Translations under genes and position numbers: made by a program | The notes under the pieces: model-generated | What the model saw: only the letters and a program-made list of their open reading frames with translations | What the model was told of the DNA's origin: nothing | Database searches by the model: none | Shown: piece after piece, positions 10,720 to 19,696 of the stretch | Numbering within the stretch: position 1 is the first letter of the stretch | How the letters are laid out: each line of letters begins with the position of its first letter | Assembly: GCA_029781975.1 (NCBI GenBank) | Contig: JAKOVQ010000033.1 | Location: 186,001 to 250,000, forward strand | DNA: 64,000 nucleotides | Reading direction: 5' to 3' | Source of the DNA: Acidobacteriota bacterium | Lineage (GTDB): Bacteria; Acidobacteriota; Thermoanaerobaculia; UBA5066

Positions 10720-12096
10720 CTACGGCGCGAGGGTACGAATCGCCTTCTCCATGTCGAAGCCCGGGAGGTCGACGTGGATGGGGCGCTCGCGCCCGCCCGG
10801 GACGTCCGCCGCGACCGTCGTCTGGCCGCTCCCCGGGACCCCCCCGGCCAGCGTGATCCGGTAGCGCCCCGCGGGGAGCGTGACCCGGAGCGGCGTCGTC
10901 GTCTGGGCCAGCGTCACGGGGCGCCCCACCTCCTCGTCGACCGCCGAGACGACGCGCGCCCAGGGGGTCGACGTCAGGACGAGGGTCCCGTCCGCCCGGA
11001 CCGGCGGCGGGGGCGGAGGAGGCTTCTTCCACGGCTGGAGGATCGCGAGGGTGATCCCGCCGCCGAGGAGGAGCGCCGCGGCGCCGCCGACGGCGACGAG
11101 GGCGCGCCGGCGCTCCCGCCGCTCGCGCGCGAGGTCCTCCTCCCGCGTCGGGACCGGGACGCCGGCGGCGGCCGCGTCGCGGTCCCGCCGGAACCGCCGC
11201 ACCCTCTCGGCCCCGTCCGTCGCCGCGGCGCGGCGGACGGCCGTCTCCGAGCCGCGAAGCGCTCCGAGGGCGTCGGCGAAGGCGGCCGCGGTCGGCCAGC
11301 GGTCGGCGCGGTCCTTGGCGAGCGCCCGCAGGACGATCGCCCGGAGCCGGGGCGGGACGCGACCCTCCGGGTCGGTCTCCTCGAACGGCCGCGGCGGCCT
11401 CATCAGGTGGGCCATCGCCCACGCCTGCGGGCTCTCCGCGTCGTACGGGAGCTTCCCCGTCAGGAGGAGGTAGAGGACGCAGCCGTACGCGTAGACGTCG
11501 GACCGCCCGTCGATCGCCTCCCCCTCCTTGAGCGCGCCGAGCTGCTCGGGCGAGCTGTAGCGCACCTTCCCGACGAACATCCCGGTCATCGTCATGGTCG
11601 TCTCCTCGGCCACCTTGGCGATGCCGAAGTCGATCAGCTTGACGACGACCCTCCCCTGGGGCGTCAGCGTGAGGAGGAGGTTCTCGGGCGAGACGTCGCG
11701 GTGGACGATCCCGCGCTTGTGGAGGTAGTCGAGGGCGAGGAGCGTCTGGATCGAGAGGTCCAGCGTGATGTCGATCGGGGGCGGCCCGCCGAGGCCGAGG
11801 AACTCGGACATGCTCGGCCCGTCGACGAACTCGAGGACCATCGCGACCTCGTCCTGCCCCCCCTCTCCCAGGATGTCGGTCAGGACCGCGATGTTCGGGT
11901 GGTCGAGGGAGCGCGCGAGCTTGGCCTCGCGGAGGAAGCGCTCGCGCGCCACCGGCTCGTGGGCGATCTGCGCCCGCATCGCCTTCAGGACGCGGACCTG
12001 GCCCGTCGTCACGTCCCGCACCCGGAAGACCGTCCCCATGCCGCCCTCGCGGACCTTCGTGAGGACCTCGTAGCGGTCCGCGATCACGTACGCCAC
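10720..12096 (-). CDS. PEGA-tailed Ser/Thr protein kinase (first paralogue)
   Basis: 458 aa. Hanks-type kinase (about 5-265): glycine loop REGGMGTVF, catalytic Lys38, IVHRDVSPENLLL, IDFGIAK, YSSPEQ. The catalytic loop has Ser where HRDxK kinases have Lys. A basic/Ala-rich juxtamembrane region follows, then one membrane helix (about 336-358), a Pro-rich linker, and an about 85-residue extracytoplasmic PEGA-like domain (STPWARVVSAVDEE, TTTPLRVTLPAGRY). That tail is clearly paralogous to the tail of the kinase at 16412-18055. GTG 12096 is preceded by GAGGAGG. This supports a transmembrane kinase that senses or anchors outside the membrane and phosphorylates cytoplasmic targets. Targets unknown. 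Confidence 0.88.
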   Translation of the reverse strand: MAYVIADRYEVLTKVREGGMGTVFRVRDVTTGQVRVLKAMRAQIAHEPVARERFLREAKLARSLDHPNIAVLTDILGEGGQDEVAMVLEFVDGPSMSEFLGLGGPPPIDITLDLSIQTLLALDYLHKRGIVHRDVSPENLLLTLTPQGRVVVKLIDFGIAKVAEETTMTMTGMFVGKVRYSSPEQLGALKEGEAIDGRSDVYAYGCVLYLLLTGKLPYDAESPQAWAMAHLMRPPRPFEETDPEGRVPPRLRAIVLRALAKDRADRWPTAAAFADALGALRGSETAVRRAAATDGAERVRRFRRDRDAAAAGVPVPTREEDLARERRERRRALVAVGGAAALLLGGGITLAILQPWKKPPPPPPPVRADGTLVLTSTPWARVVSAVDEEVGRPVTLAQTTTPLRVTLPAGRYRITLAGGVPGSGQTTVAADVPGGRERPIHVDLPGFDMEKAIRTLAP

Positions 12097-12155
12097 GCGC
12101 CGCCTCCTCGCTCGCCGCCGGCGGCTCCCGCCGCGCCGCCCGGCGCGTCGATCAT

Positions 12156-12182
12156 CTCACCCGCCTCATCCGCCTCACCCGC
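12156..12182. repeat. Three 9-bp tandem units abutting the MFS stop codon
   Basis: CTCACCCGC, CTCATCCGC and CTCACCCGC lie head to tail (12156-12182), and a degenerate fourth unit runs into the stop codon (CTA, 12183-12185) of the MFS gene. Likely a small slippage product. No function assigned. Confidence 0.6.
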
Positions 12183-13445
12183 CTACCCGCCGGCGCGGCG
12201 GGGGGCCACGAACCGGTCGTACAGGACCATGAGGACCGTCGACGCGAAGCCGATCCCCGAGAGGACCGTCCACATCGCCTCGGGATGCGGGCCGTGGAGG
12301 TGCGTCTTCAGGAGGTAGCCCGAGAGCGGGCCCGCGATGCCGTAGCCGAGCGCCACCGGGAGGAAGGCGAAGCCCATGTAGGTCCCCACCTGCTCCTTCG
12401 GCGCCAGGTCGGCGACGTACTCGTAGAAGCGCGGCGCCTGCATCGACTCGCCGAGGGCGAAGATCATGATGGCGCCGATCGTCGCCGCGAGGGTCGGGAC
12501 CGACGCCATCAGGAGCCACGAGCCGCTCGCCACGAGGAAGCCGAGCGTCATCGCGAGGATCGGCCGGAGCTTCTTCACGAGCGCCGTCGCCGGAATGCTC
12601 AGGAGGATGACCGTCCAGGCGTCGACCGTCTCGATCAGCTCGAACTTCTCGAAGTGGAGGACGTCGCGGACGTAGAACGGGAGCGACAGGAAGACCTGCC
12701 AGAACATCATCCAGAAGCCCGAGAAGATGACGAGGAACGAGATGAAGCGGAGGTCCCGGAAGACGAGCGCGGCGTCGGCGAGGACCTGGCCGAGCGTCCG
12801 CGCGGGGCCCGTCGCCGCGGCCTTCTCGGGCTCGGCGAAGAAGAAGAACGTCCCGAGGACGAGGAGGAACGAGGTGGCCGAGGAGACGACGAGGACCCAG
12901 GCGATGCCGAGGTTCTCGCGGACCGGGAGCGCCAGGACGGGACCGAGCGCGCCGCCGAGGTTCACGAGGGTGTAGTAGATCGAGTAGCCGAACGACTTGG
13001 AGTCGGGGGTCGTCGTCCGCGCCACGGTCCCGACGACGCACGGCTTGATGAGCGAGCCGCCGAGGGCGGTCAGCATCAGGGCCGTGACGACGTAGGGGAC
13101 CTTCCCGACGGAGGCGACCAGCCCCTGGCCGAACGGGAGCCCCGCGAGGCCGATCAGGAAGTAGCCGACCGAGAAGATCGCGAAGCAGGCGAGGAGGCTC
13201 CGGCGGAAGCCGTAGCGGTCGACGAACGGCCCGGTGAGGATCGGGAGGCCGAAGATGGCGAGGCCGTAGAGCCCGACCAGCGAGTTGCCGAGCGTCCCGA
13301 GGCCGACCGCCTCGGCGAGGAAGACGGCCAGGACCGCCTTCGAGCCGTAGAACGCGAAGCGCTCGAAGAGCTCGAGGACGTTCGCCACCCAGAAGCTGCG
13401 GCTGAAGCCGGTGCGGATCGTCCGGAGTCGGGCAGCGAGGTCCAC
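12183..13445 (-). CDS. MFS transporter, POT/PTR-like
   Basis: About 420 aa with roughly 12 membrane helices. The N-terminal motif VLELFERFAFYGSKAVLAVFL resembles the ExxER-FYG helix of proton-coupled oligopeptide transporters. PFVDRYGFRR is the MFS loop 2-3 motif. Substrate cannot be read from sequence: peptide uptake is the family expectation, but the protein is shorter and more divergent than classical POT members. The start is uncertain. GTG 13451 touches the AAGGAG Shine-Dalgarno sequence directly, whereas GTG 13445 lies at proper spacing, so I prefer the latter. Encoded between a PEGA kinase and a TPR protein. Confidence 0.8.
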   Translation of the reverse strand: MDLAARLRTIRTGFSRSFWVANVLELFERFAFYGSKAVLAVFLAEAVGLGTLGNSLVGLYGLAIFGLPILTGPFVDRYGFRRSLLACFAIFSVGYFLIGLAGLPFGQGLVASVGKVPYVVTALMLTALGGSLIKPCVVGTVARTTTPDSKSFGYSIYYTLVNLGGALGPVLALPVRENLGIAWVLVVSSATSFLLVLGTFFFFAEPEKAAATGPARTLGQVLADAALVFRDLRFISFLVIFSGFWMMFWQVFLSLPFYVRDVLHFEKFELIETVDAWTVILLSIPATALVKKLRPILAMTLGFLVASGSWLLMASVPTLAATIGAIMIFALGESMQAPRFYEYVADLAPKEQVGTYMGFAFLPVALGYGIAGPLSGYLLKTHLHGPHPEAMWTVLSGIGFASTVLMVLYDRFVAPRRAGG

Positions 13446-13555
13446 GGGCACTCCTTCGAGGGACGTCGTCGGGACGCAGGATCTTGGAGGCCGCGCGCGG
13501 CCCCGTCAACAGAGGCGGGCGCGCCGATCGGGAGCGGGAAAGCCGCCGGCGCCCC

Positions 13556-13561
13556 TAAAAT
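13556..13561 (+). promoter_or_regulatory. -10 box TAAAAT, leaderless-type, TPR gene
   Basis: TAAAAT ends 9 bases before ATG 13571. No Shine-Dalgarno sequence is present. It is the only AT-rich hexamer in the 125-base divergent gap. Confidence 0.5.
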
Positions 13562-13570
13562 GTCCCCCGG

Positions 13571-14773
13571 ATGACGACCGCCCCGTCCGCAGCGACCGCC
13601 GGGGCCCCGGGGCCGGCCCTGCGACACGGGCCAGCACGGGCGGCGCGCCGGGCCCGTTCCCTGCCGGACGCGGCCTTCGTCGCCTTCGCCGCCGTCGTCG
13701 CCCTCGTGGCGTTCCTGGCGCTCGCGGTCACCCTCCCCGCCCGCGCCGACCGGCGCGACCAGAAGGCGGCCGACCTCTACAACGACGGCGTCGCGCTGAT
13801 CAAGAAGGGGAAGTTCCAGGAGGGGGCCGTCAAGATCAACAAGGCGCTCGAGCGGGGGGCGACGGAGCCGAACGAGGAGCAGGGCTCCCAGTCGCGCTTC
13901 CTGGCGCGCCGCTACGACCCGTACTACTGGCTCGGCGTCGCCCAGATGGAGATGGGGCTCTCCGAGCAGGCGCTCGGGAACTTCGAGAAGTCGCTGAGCA
14001 TCGTCCCGGTCGGCCGGAGCGAGCCGCTCATCAAGAGCTGGCCCGAGGAGTACGGCGACCTGCAGCGCCGAATGGCGATCCTCCTGAAGAAGCTCGAGGG
14101 GCCGGGCGACGTCCGGGTCGCCGAGGGGAAGCCGACGCCCGCGCCGACGGCCGCGCCCCACCCGACGGCGGTCGTCGTCGCGGCGGCGCCGACGCCCACG
14201 CCTCTCGTCGTGAAGATCGCCCGGGCCCCCACGCCGGTCGTGCCGACTCCGACGCCGGCGACCGACTGGGCCGCCCTCGACGACTTCATCGCTCGCTACG
14301 AGGCGTGGATGAAGGACGAGGTGGCCGGCCCGGCGGCCGTCCCGATCCTCGGGCCCCGCGTCGCCCGCCTCCGCGAGGCGCGCCTGAAGGGGAACCTGAG
14401 GCCGGCGGCGCTCCGGAGCCTGCTCGACGCCGAGGTGGCCTTCTTCAAGGAGAAGGCGGCCCCCGTCCTGAGGACCGCCGCGCTGCGCGCCGCCGTCGAC
14501 GCCTTCGGGCGGCGCGACTGGGCGCTCGTCGACGCGCACCTGGCGCGGGCGCGGAGCGCCGATCCCGGCGCCCCGCAGGCCGACGCGCTGGAGTGCGCCG
14601 TCCGCGTGACCCGCTGGATCCTCGGAGGGCGGCGCGACGCCGGCGAGCTGAAGGCCGCGCAGGACGCCCTGGCGCGATGGCGGCAGAGGGAGGGCGCCTC
14701 GCGCCCCCTCCCCGCGATCCTCTCCCCCGCCATGCGCGCGGCCCTCGGGGTGGGGGGCACCGGCACGTCGTGA
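13571..14773 (+). CDS. Secreted/anchored TPR protein with Pro-Thr linker (first paralogue)
   Basis: 400 aa, no named family recognised. A membrane helix or signal anchor at about 36-58 ends in LPARA. A TPR-like helical region follows (about 62-170; YNDGVALIKKGKFQEGAVKINKAL and YYWLGVAQMEMGLSEQALGNFEKSL). Next comes a low-complexity Pro/Thr/Ala linker (about 185-240) and a C-terminal helical domain (about 245-400) ending near LSPAMRAAL. The protein at 19697-20638 has the same order, matching positions and a matching VSPAIRSL tail, so the two are paralogues. It is translationally coupled by GTGA to the TMTC-like gene downstream. Its location between two PEGA kinases suggests a shared envelope signalling role, which is inference. 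Confidence 0.7.
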   Translation: MTTAPSAATAGAPGPALRHGPARAARRARSLPDAAFVAFAAVVALVAFLALAVTLPARADRRDQKAADLYNDGVALIKKGKFQEGAVKINKALERGATEPNEEQGSQSRFLARRYDPYYWLGVAQMEMGLSEQALGNFEKSLSIVPVGRSEPLIKSWPEEYGDLQRRMAILLKKLEGPGDVRVAEGKPTPAPTAAPHPTAVVVAAAPTPTPLVVKIARAPTPVVPTPTPATDWAALDDFIARYEAWMKDEVAGPAAVPILGPRVARLREARLKGNLRPAALRSLLDAEVAFFKEKAAPVLRTAALRAAVDAFGRRDWALVDAHLARARSADPGAPQADALECAVRVTRWILGGRRDAGELKAAQDALARWRQREGASRPLPAILSPAMRAALGVGGTGTS

Positions 14774-16314
14774 GCCGGAAGCGCCGGCGCGCGCGCGAGG
14801 AGGCCGGCGCGGCCGCCGTCCCCTCCGCCGCGACGGAGGGGGCCGCCCCCCCCGAGCAGGCGGTCCCGCGCGCCGACGCCTGGCTCCTCGCGGCGTTCCT
14901 CGTCCCCAACCTCGGGGCCCTCGCCTGCGGCTACGTCCTCGACGACCTCCCCCTCCTCGTCGAGAACGGGCGCCTCCACGACCTCGGACGGCTCGCCGAG
15001 ATCTTTCGGTCCGGCACCTGGCCCGACCGGACGGGACTCACGCTCTACCGGCCGGTCACGCAGGTCGTCTGGGCGCTCCTCTGGGCGGCGGGCGGTGGGC
15101 GCGCCCTGCCGTTCCACGCCGCGAACCTCCTCCTCGGGGCGGCGGTCGTCCTCCTCGCGCGCCGCCTCCTCCGGGCCGTCGGCGCCTCGCCGCGCGTCGC
15201 CTTCGTCGGCGCGCTCCTCTTCGCGCTCCTGCCGATCCACACCGAGGCGACGACGTCGGTGGTCGGGTCGGCCGAGCTCCTGGCCGCCCTCTTCGGCCTC
15301 GGCGCGCTCCTCGTCTGGAAGGCGGGGCGGACGGCCGCCGCCCTCGCGCTCTTCGCCCTCGCCGTCTTCTCGAAGGAGAGCGCCGCTGCCCTGGCGGGGG
15401 TGGCGGCCCTCCTCGCCTTCACGAGCCCCGGCTGGCGGGCGGCCCCGCGGCGGGCCCTGGCGGGCGCCGCCGGGAGCGGGGCCGTCGTCGCCCTCGCCCT
15501 CTGGGCCCGGTCGGCCGTCGCCGCCGGCCCGTCCTTCGTCCCGCCCGTCGACAACCCGGCGGCCCTCCTCCCCGCCGGGCTGCGGGTCCTCACCGCCCTC
15601 TGGGTCCAGGTGCTCTACGTCGGCCGGTCCCTTTTCCCCGTCGTCCTTTCGGCCGACGCCTCGTACCGGGAGATCCCGCTCGTCATGGGGCCGGGCGACC
15701 CCCGCGCCTGGGCGGGCGTCGCGCTCGCGGCCCTCGCGCTCCTGCTCGCCCGGCGGCCGGGCCCGGGCCGCACCGGCGTCCTCCTCTGGGCGGTCCCCTT
15801 CCTCCCCGCGGCCAACCTCCTCTTCCCGATCGGGACCCTGATGGGCGAGCGGCTCGCCTACCTCCCCAGCCTGGGGCTCGCCCTCCTCGTGGCCCTCCCG
15901 CTCGCGCGGCTGAAGCGTCCCGCTCCGGTCCTCCTGGCGCTGGGGCTCGTCCTCGGCGCCCGGACGGCCGTCCGCAACCTCGACTGGAGGAGCGCCGACG
16001 TCTTCTACCCGCGGCTCGTCGAGACCTCGCCGGGGAGCGCGAAGTCGTGGTACTTCCTCGGCTCCCTCCGCGCCTCCCGCGGCGACGACGCGGCCGCCGT
16101 GGCGTGCTACGACCGCGCGGTCGCGATCTTCCCCGCCTACTCCGAGGCGTTCCACAACCGCGGCAACGCCCTCGCCCGCCTCGGGCGGCGCGACGAGGCG
16201 ATGGAGAGCTACCGGCAGTGCCTCCGCTTCGACCCCGGGCACGCCGGCGCGGCGAGGAACCTCGCCACGCTCGCCGCGGGGCTCCCCCTGGCCCCGCCGC
16301 GCCGTCCCCTCTGA
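14770..16314 (+). CDS. TMTC-like membrane glycosyltransferase with C-terminal TPRs
   Basis: 514 aa. After a charged cytoplasmic leader there are about 9-10 membrane helices. The first loop carries YVLDDLPLLVENG, a double-Asp motif typical of GT-C enzymes using lipid-linked sugar donors. LPIHTEATTSVVGSAELLA corresponds to the HPVHTEAVAWV-type motif of TMTC and related bacterial proteins. The C-terminal 90 residues are two TPRs (WYFLGSLRASRGDDAAAVACYDRA; AFHNRGNALARLGRRDEAMESYRQ). Likely a protein O-glycosyltransferase or related GT-C enzyme; donor and acceptor unknown. GTG 14770 overlaps the upstream TPR gene stop (GTGA), so the two products are probably made together. Confidence 0.75.
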   Translation: MSRKRRRAREEAGAAAVPSAATEGAAPPEQAVPRADAWLLAAFLVPNLGALACGYVLDDLPLLVENGRLHDLGRLAEIFRSGTWPDRTGLTLYRPVTQVVWALLWAAGGGRALPFHAANLLLGAAVVLLARRLLRAVGASPRVAFVGALLFALLPIHTEATTSVVGSAELLAALFGLGALLVWKAGRTAAALALFALAVFSKESAAALAGVAALLAFTSPGWRAAPRRALAGAAGSGAVVALALWARSAVAAGPSFVPPVDNPAALLPAGLRVLTALWVQVLYVGRSLFPVVLSADASYREIPLVMGPGDPRAWAGVALAALALLLARRPGPGRTGVLLWAVPFLPAANLLFPIGTLMGERLAYLPSLGLALLVALPLARLKRPAPVLLALGLVLGARTAVRNLDWRSADVFYPRLVETSPGSAKSWYFLGSLRASRGDDAAAVACYDRAVAIFPAYSEAFHNRGNALARLGRRDEAMESYRQCLRFDPGHAGAARNLATLAAGLPLAPPRRPL

Positions 16315-16366
16315 TGGCTCGGCGCGGGCGCTGCCGCGCCGCCGGCCCCCCGACACCCCCCGGCGC

Positions 16367-16396
16367 TTGTCACCCCCCGACCGGACGGCCTAAAGT
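16367..16396 (+). promoter_or_regulatory. Promoter TTGTCA-18-TAAAGT, second PEGA kinase
   Basis: TTGTCA (16367-16372), an 18-base spacer, and TAAAGT (16391-16396). GTG 16412 follows after 15 bases, with GGAGG at 16403-16407 in between. This is one of the best housekeeping-type promoters in the window. Confidence 0.6.
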
Positions 16397-16411
16397 GCCC
16401 GCGGAGGCCCT

Positions 16412-18055
16412 GTGTCGTCGACCCACCCCCAGCCGCTCCCGCTCCGGATCGGGCCCTACCGCCCCCTGAAGAAGCTCGGGCAGGGGGGGATGGGGGTCGT
16501 CTACAGCGCGCAGGACGAGCGCGACGAGCGGCGGCTCGTCGCCCTGAAGGTCATCGCCTGGGCGGGCGAGTCGTCGCACGACGACCCGGCCAAGCGGTTC
16601 CAGCGCGAGACGCGGATCCTCGAGCGCCTCCGCCACCCGAACATCGTCTCGTTCTTCGACGTGGGGGTCCACGGCGCGCAGAGCTACCTGGCGATGGAGC
16701 TCCTGGCGGGGCAGCCGCTCTCCACCTGCTTCGCCCTCCCCTGGGTGCAGACCCTCCCGCTCTTCATCGAGGTCTGCCGCGGGATGGAGTACCTCGCCTC
16801 GGAGAACATCGTCCACCGCGACCTCTCGCCCGACAACATCTTCGTCATCGAGACCGAGCGGGGCCCGTCGGCCAAGATCCTCGACTTCGGCATCGCCAAG
16901 GACACGGCGGCCGAGGAGACCCTCCACAACTTCACGAAGACCGGCCTCCTGATGGGGAAGCCGCAGTACTGGTCCCCCGAGCAGATCGGGATGCTGGCGC
17001 CCGGCGAGCGGATCGACTGGCGGAGCGACGTCTACGCGCTGGGGATCATCTTCTACCGGGTCCTCTCCGGGAAGCTCCCCTTCAACGCCGGCTCGCCGCT
17101 GGAGTACATCAACCTCCACCTCTCCACCCCGCCCCCCCGGCTGACGACCCCGGAAGGGCGCCCCGCCATCCCGCGCGAGGTGACCGAGATCGTCCTGAGG
17201 ATGCTCGCCAAGCAGCGGGGGGACCGCCCGCAGAGCTACTCGGAGATCATCGGTGTCTTCCGGCAGGCCCTCGACTCGGCCCCGCCCGAGGTCGTCACGT
17301 CGGTCGGCCCGCTCGTCCTGACGACCGCGACGAAGGTCCGCGACCTGCTGGGCTCGACCCGTCCCCGGACCACGGGGCGCGACGACCTCCCCATCCAGGA
17401 GACGCCCCCCCGGAAGGAGTCGACACGGGCGACGGTCCCTGGAGGGCAGGCGGCGGCGGAGACGCTCCAGGACGCCACGGCAGCCTCTCCCGCGCCCTTC
17501 CCGCGGGCCGCCGGCGCCGCCGCCACATCCGAGACCGTCGTGCCGACGGTCCAGACGCCGGCGCCCCGCGGCCCTTCGCTCGCCGAGCAGCTCCACGCCT
17601 CGACCGCTCAGACGCCGGCGCCCGCGCTCCCGGTCCCGGTCCCCCCCCGCCGCGCCCCGTTCGTCGCCGCGGTGGTCGGCGCGGTCGTCGTCGTGGCGGG
17701 CGGGGCGTGGCTCCTCTCCCGGAGCCAGCCGCACGTCGTCCCGCGGGTCGAGCCGACGCCCGCCCCCACCGCCGCGGCGCCGGCCGGGCCGGGGGGCGCG
17801 CTCGCACTCAACTGCCTCCCGTGGGGACGGGTCGTCTCCATCGTCAACGACGCCACCGGGGTCCACGTTCCGCTGAACGGCGAGACGACGACCCCGGTCG
17901 TCCTCCCGCTCCCTCCCGGGCACTACTCGGTCCAGCTCGCCTCCGGGGTGGGGGACGAGCGGGAGCGGCTCGCGGTGGAGATCCGTCCCGGCGAGGTCGT
18001 CACCCAGTCGGTCGTCTTCGCGTCGTCCGACAAGGTCGTCTCGCTCCTGGAGTAG
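16412..18055 (+). CDS. PEGA-tailed Ser/Thr protein kinase (second paralogue)
   Basis: 547 aa. Kinase domain (about 13-285): LGQGGMGVVY, catalytic Lys46, IVHRDLSPDNIFV, LDFGIAK, YWSPEQ, DVYALGIIFYRVLSGKLPF. As in the first paralogue, the catalytic loop has Ser instead of Lys. A long Pro/Thr/Ala cytoplasmic linker (about 290-405) is followed by one membrane helix (about 412-432) and a C-terminal PEGA-like domain (about 450-547; CLPWGRVVSIVND, TTTPVVLPLPPGHY). The tail aligns with that of the first kinase through W-x-RVVS, TTTP and LPxGxY. It is followed 42 bases later by an outer-membrane protein gene in the same direction. Confidence 0.88.
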   Translation: MSSTHPQPLPLRIGPYRPLKKLGQGGMGVVYSAQDERDERRLVALKVIAWAGESSHDDPAKRFQRETRILERLRHPNIVSFFDVGVHGAQSYLAMELLAGQPLSTCFALPWVQTLPLFIEVCRGMEYLASENIVHRDLSPDNIFVIETERGPSAKILDFGIAKDTAAEETLHNFTKTGLLMGKPQYWSPEQIGMLAPGERIDWRSDVYALGIIFYRVLSGKLPFNAGSPLEYINLHLSTPPPRLTTPEGRPAIPREVTEIVLRMLAKQRGDRPQSYSEIIGVFRQALDSAPPEVVTSVGPLVLTTATKVRDLLGSTRPRTTGRDDLPIQETPPRKESTRATVPGGQAAAETLQDATAASPAPFPRAAGAAATSETVVPTVQTPAPRGPSLAEQLHASTAQTPAPALPVPVPPRRAPFVAAVVGAVVVVAGGAWLLSRSQPHVVPRVEPTPAPTAAAPAGPGGALALNCLPWGRVVSIVNDATGVHVPLNGETTTPVVLPLPPGHYSVQLASGVGDERERLAVEIRPGEVVTQSVVFASSDKVVSLLE

Positions 18056-18097
18056 ACTGCCCCCGCAACCGAACCGACCCCCGTCAAGGAGGACGCG

Positions 18098-19606
18098 ATG
18101 AGGACCAAGGCGCTCTCGGCGCTCTGCCTGCTCGCCCTGATCGCCGCGCTGCCCGCGGCCGCACAGTTCGAGGCCCCGCTCCTGTCGAAGGTCTATCCCA
18201 ACCTCGTGAACCCGGGAGGCAAGTCGCTCGCCATGGGGGGCGCGTTCGTCGCCCAGGCGGACGACGCGACGGCCGCCTACGCCAACCCCGCCGGCCTCGC
18301 GGGCTTCGGGGCCTGGGAGCTCGGCCTCTCCGGGAAGAACTTCAAGTTCGAGCCGCGCCTGACGACCCAGAACTACCTGGAGAACCCGCCCGGGACGATC
18401 ACCCCGACCTCGACCGACGTCTACGAGCCGAGCGACTCGGCGACCGAGCTCGAGTTCGCCTCGCTCGTCATCCCGGTCTTCGAGAACTTCTCGCTGGCCG
18501 CGTACCGCGCCGTGAACCTCAGGTACAAGCTCGACGCGAGCGAGGTCCCGGGGGGCAACTACCGGGCCTTCTACGTGAACCGCGGCCTCACCAGCTCGAT
18601 CTCGTTCGACGAGCAGGGGGGCGTCGACCTGAGGAACGAGCTCTACGGCATCTCGGCCGGGTACCGGGTCGGGCGGGTCTCGTTCGGCGCCGGGGCAACG
18701 TTCAACAAGCTCCGCTACGACCTGACCGGCGGGGCGGCGGGCGGCCCTCACATGATCATCGCCAACGCCGACAACGGGAACCGCCGCGACGTCCCCGACC
18801 CGCGGATCGACGCGGTCGTCGGGACCTCGGTCGAGAGCGGGACGAAGGTCGGCTGGGTGGCCGGCCTCAAGATCGACATCGCCGAGGCGCCGCGCCTCTC
18901 GTTCGGTGCCAGCTACCGAAAGGCCCCGGAGTTCGACGTGAGCTACTCGGTCCAGGCGAGCTACCCCGGCTTCCCCGAGCTCCCGACGATCAGCTTCGCC
19001 TGCGGCAGGGAGGACCCGAACGCCCCCGGCAGCGGGACCTCCTCCTGCGGGACCTTCAAGGTGCCGGACGACTGGTCGCTCGGCCTCTCCATCGCCCCGG
19101 TCGGGAACCTGACGATCGTGGCCGAGGTCCAGCGCGTCATGTACTCGCAGTTCAACGACGGCTACGTCCCACTCTTCTCCTACACCGGCTGCCCCGCCAG
19201 CGCCGGTGCGGCCTGCACGGCGGACCAGCGGGTCCGGACGGTGTCGAAGGGCGAGTCGGACGACGGCACCGTGCCGCGCGTCGGGGCCGAGTACACGTTC
19301 GAGTTCTCGTCGGGGACGCAGCTCTCGCTCCGGGCCGGCTGGTACCGCGAGCCCGCCCACGGGACGAAGGTGGCGCTCTACCCCGACCAGGACAGGAACC
19401 GCCAGCCCGACTCGGGGAGCCCGGCGAAGCTCGTCAACCCGCCCTTCTCCGACGCCTTCGCCACCTCCTTCAACGGCGGCGAGGCGGAGAACCACGGCTC
19501 CTTCGGCATCGGCATGCTCATCGGGCGCCACCTCTCGCTCGACCTGGCCGCCGACTTCGGGAAGACCTCGCGGCAGATCGTCCTCTCCGCCTTCTTCCGC
19601 CTGTAA
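18098..19606 (+). CDS. OmpP1/FadL-type outer-membrane transport protein
   Basis: 502 aa. Signal peptide at about 1-22 (ALPAAAQF). The mature N-terminus (LVNPGGKSLAMGGAFVAQADDATAAYANPAGLA) is the typical FadL/OmpP1 hatch motif. The remainder is amphipathic beta-strand sequence ending in an aromatic residue two from the C-terminus (SAFFRL), as in outer-membrane barrels. FadL proteins carry long-chain fatty acids or other hydrophobic molecules across the outer membrane. The substrate is unknown. The ATG has a strong Shine-Dalgarno sequence (AAGGAGG). A hairpin terminator follows. Its position after the PEGA kinase suggests co-expression. Confidence 0.85.
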   Translation: MRTKALSALCLLALIAALPAAAQFEAPLLSKVYPNLVNPGGKSLAMGGAFVAQADDATAAYANPAGLAGFGAWELGLSGKNFKFEPRLTTQNYLENPPGTITPTSTDVYEPSDSATELEFASLVIPVFENFSLAAYRAVNLRYKLDASEVPGGNYRAFYVNRGLTSSISFDEQGGVDLRNELYGISAGYRVGRVSFGAGATFNKLRYDLTGGAAGGPHMIIANADNGNRRDVPDPRIDAVVGTSVESGTKVGWVAGLKIDIAEAPRLSFGASYRKAPEFDVSYSVQASYPGFPELPTISFACGREDPNAPGSGTSSCGTFKVPDDWSLGLSIAPVGNLTIVAEVQRVMYSQFNDGYVPLFSYTGCPASAGAACTADQRVRTVSKGESDDGTVPRVGAEYTFEFSSGTQLSLRAGWYREPAHGTKVALYPDQDRNRQPDSGSPAKLVNPPFSDAFATSFNGGEAENHGSFGIGMLIGRHLSLDLAADFGKTSRQIVLSAFFRL

Positions 19607-19631
19607 CAGCCAGCGCGCGCCGCGCGCCGGG

Positions 19632-19667
19632 AAGGGCCGGGCCTTTCGCCCGGCCCTTTCGCTTTCC
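19632..19667 (+). terminator. Rho-independent terminator after the FadL-like gene
   Basis: A perfect 11-bp stem, AAGGGCCGGGC (19632-19642) with GCCCGGCCCTT (19648-19658), and a 5-base loop, followed by TCGCTTT. It lies between convergent genes. The T-tract supports plus-strand termination. Confidence 0.75.
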
Positions 19668-19696
19668 CGGGCCCTCCGGCCGCGGCGCCGGCGGCC

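Noticed and set aside
12156..12182. 9-bp tandem repeats as a regulatory iteron or CRISPR-like element
   Set aside because: Only three imperfect units with no spacers, touching a stop codon. Best explained by slippage.
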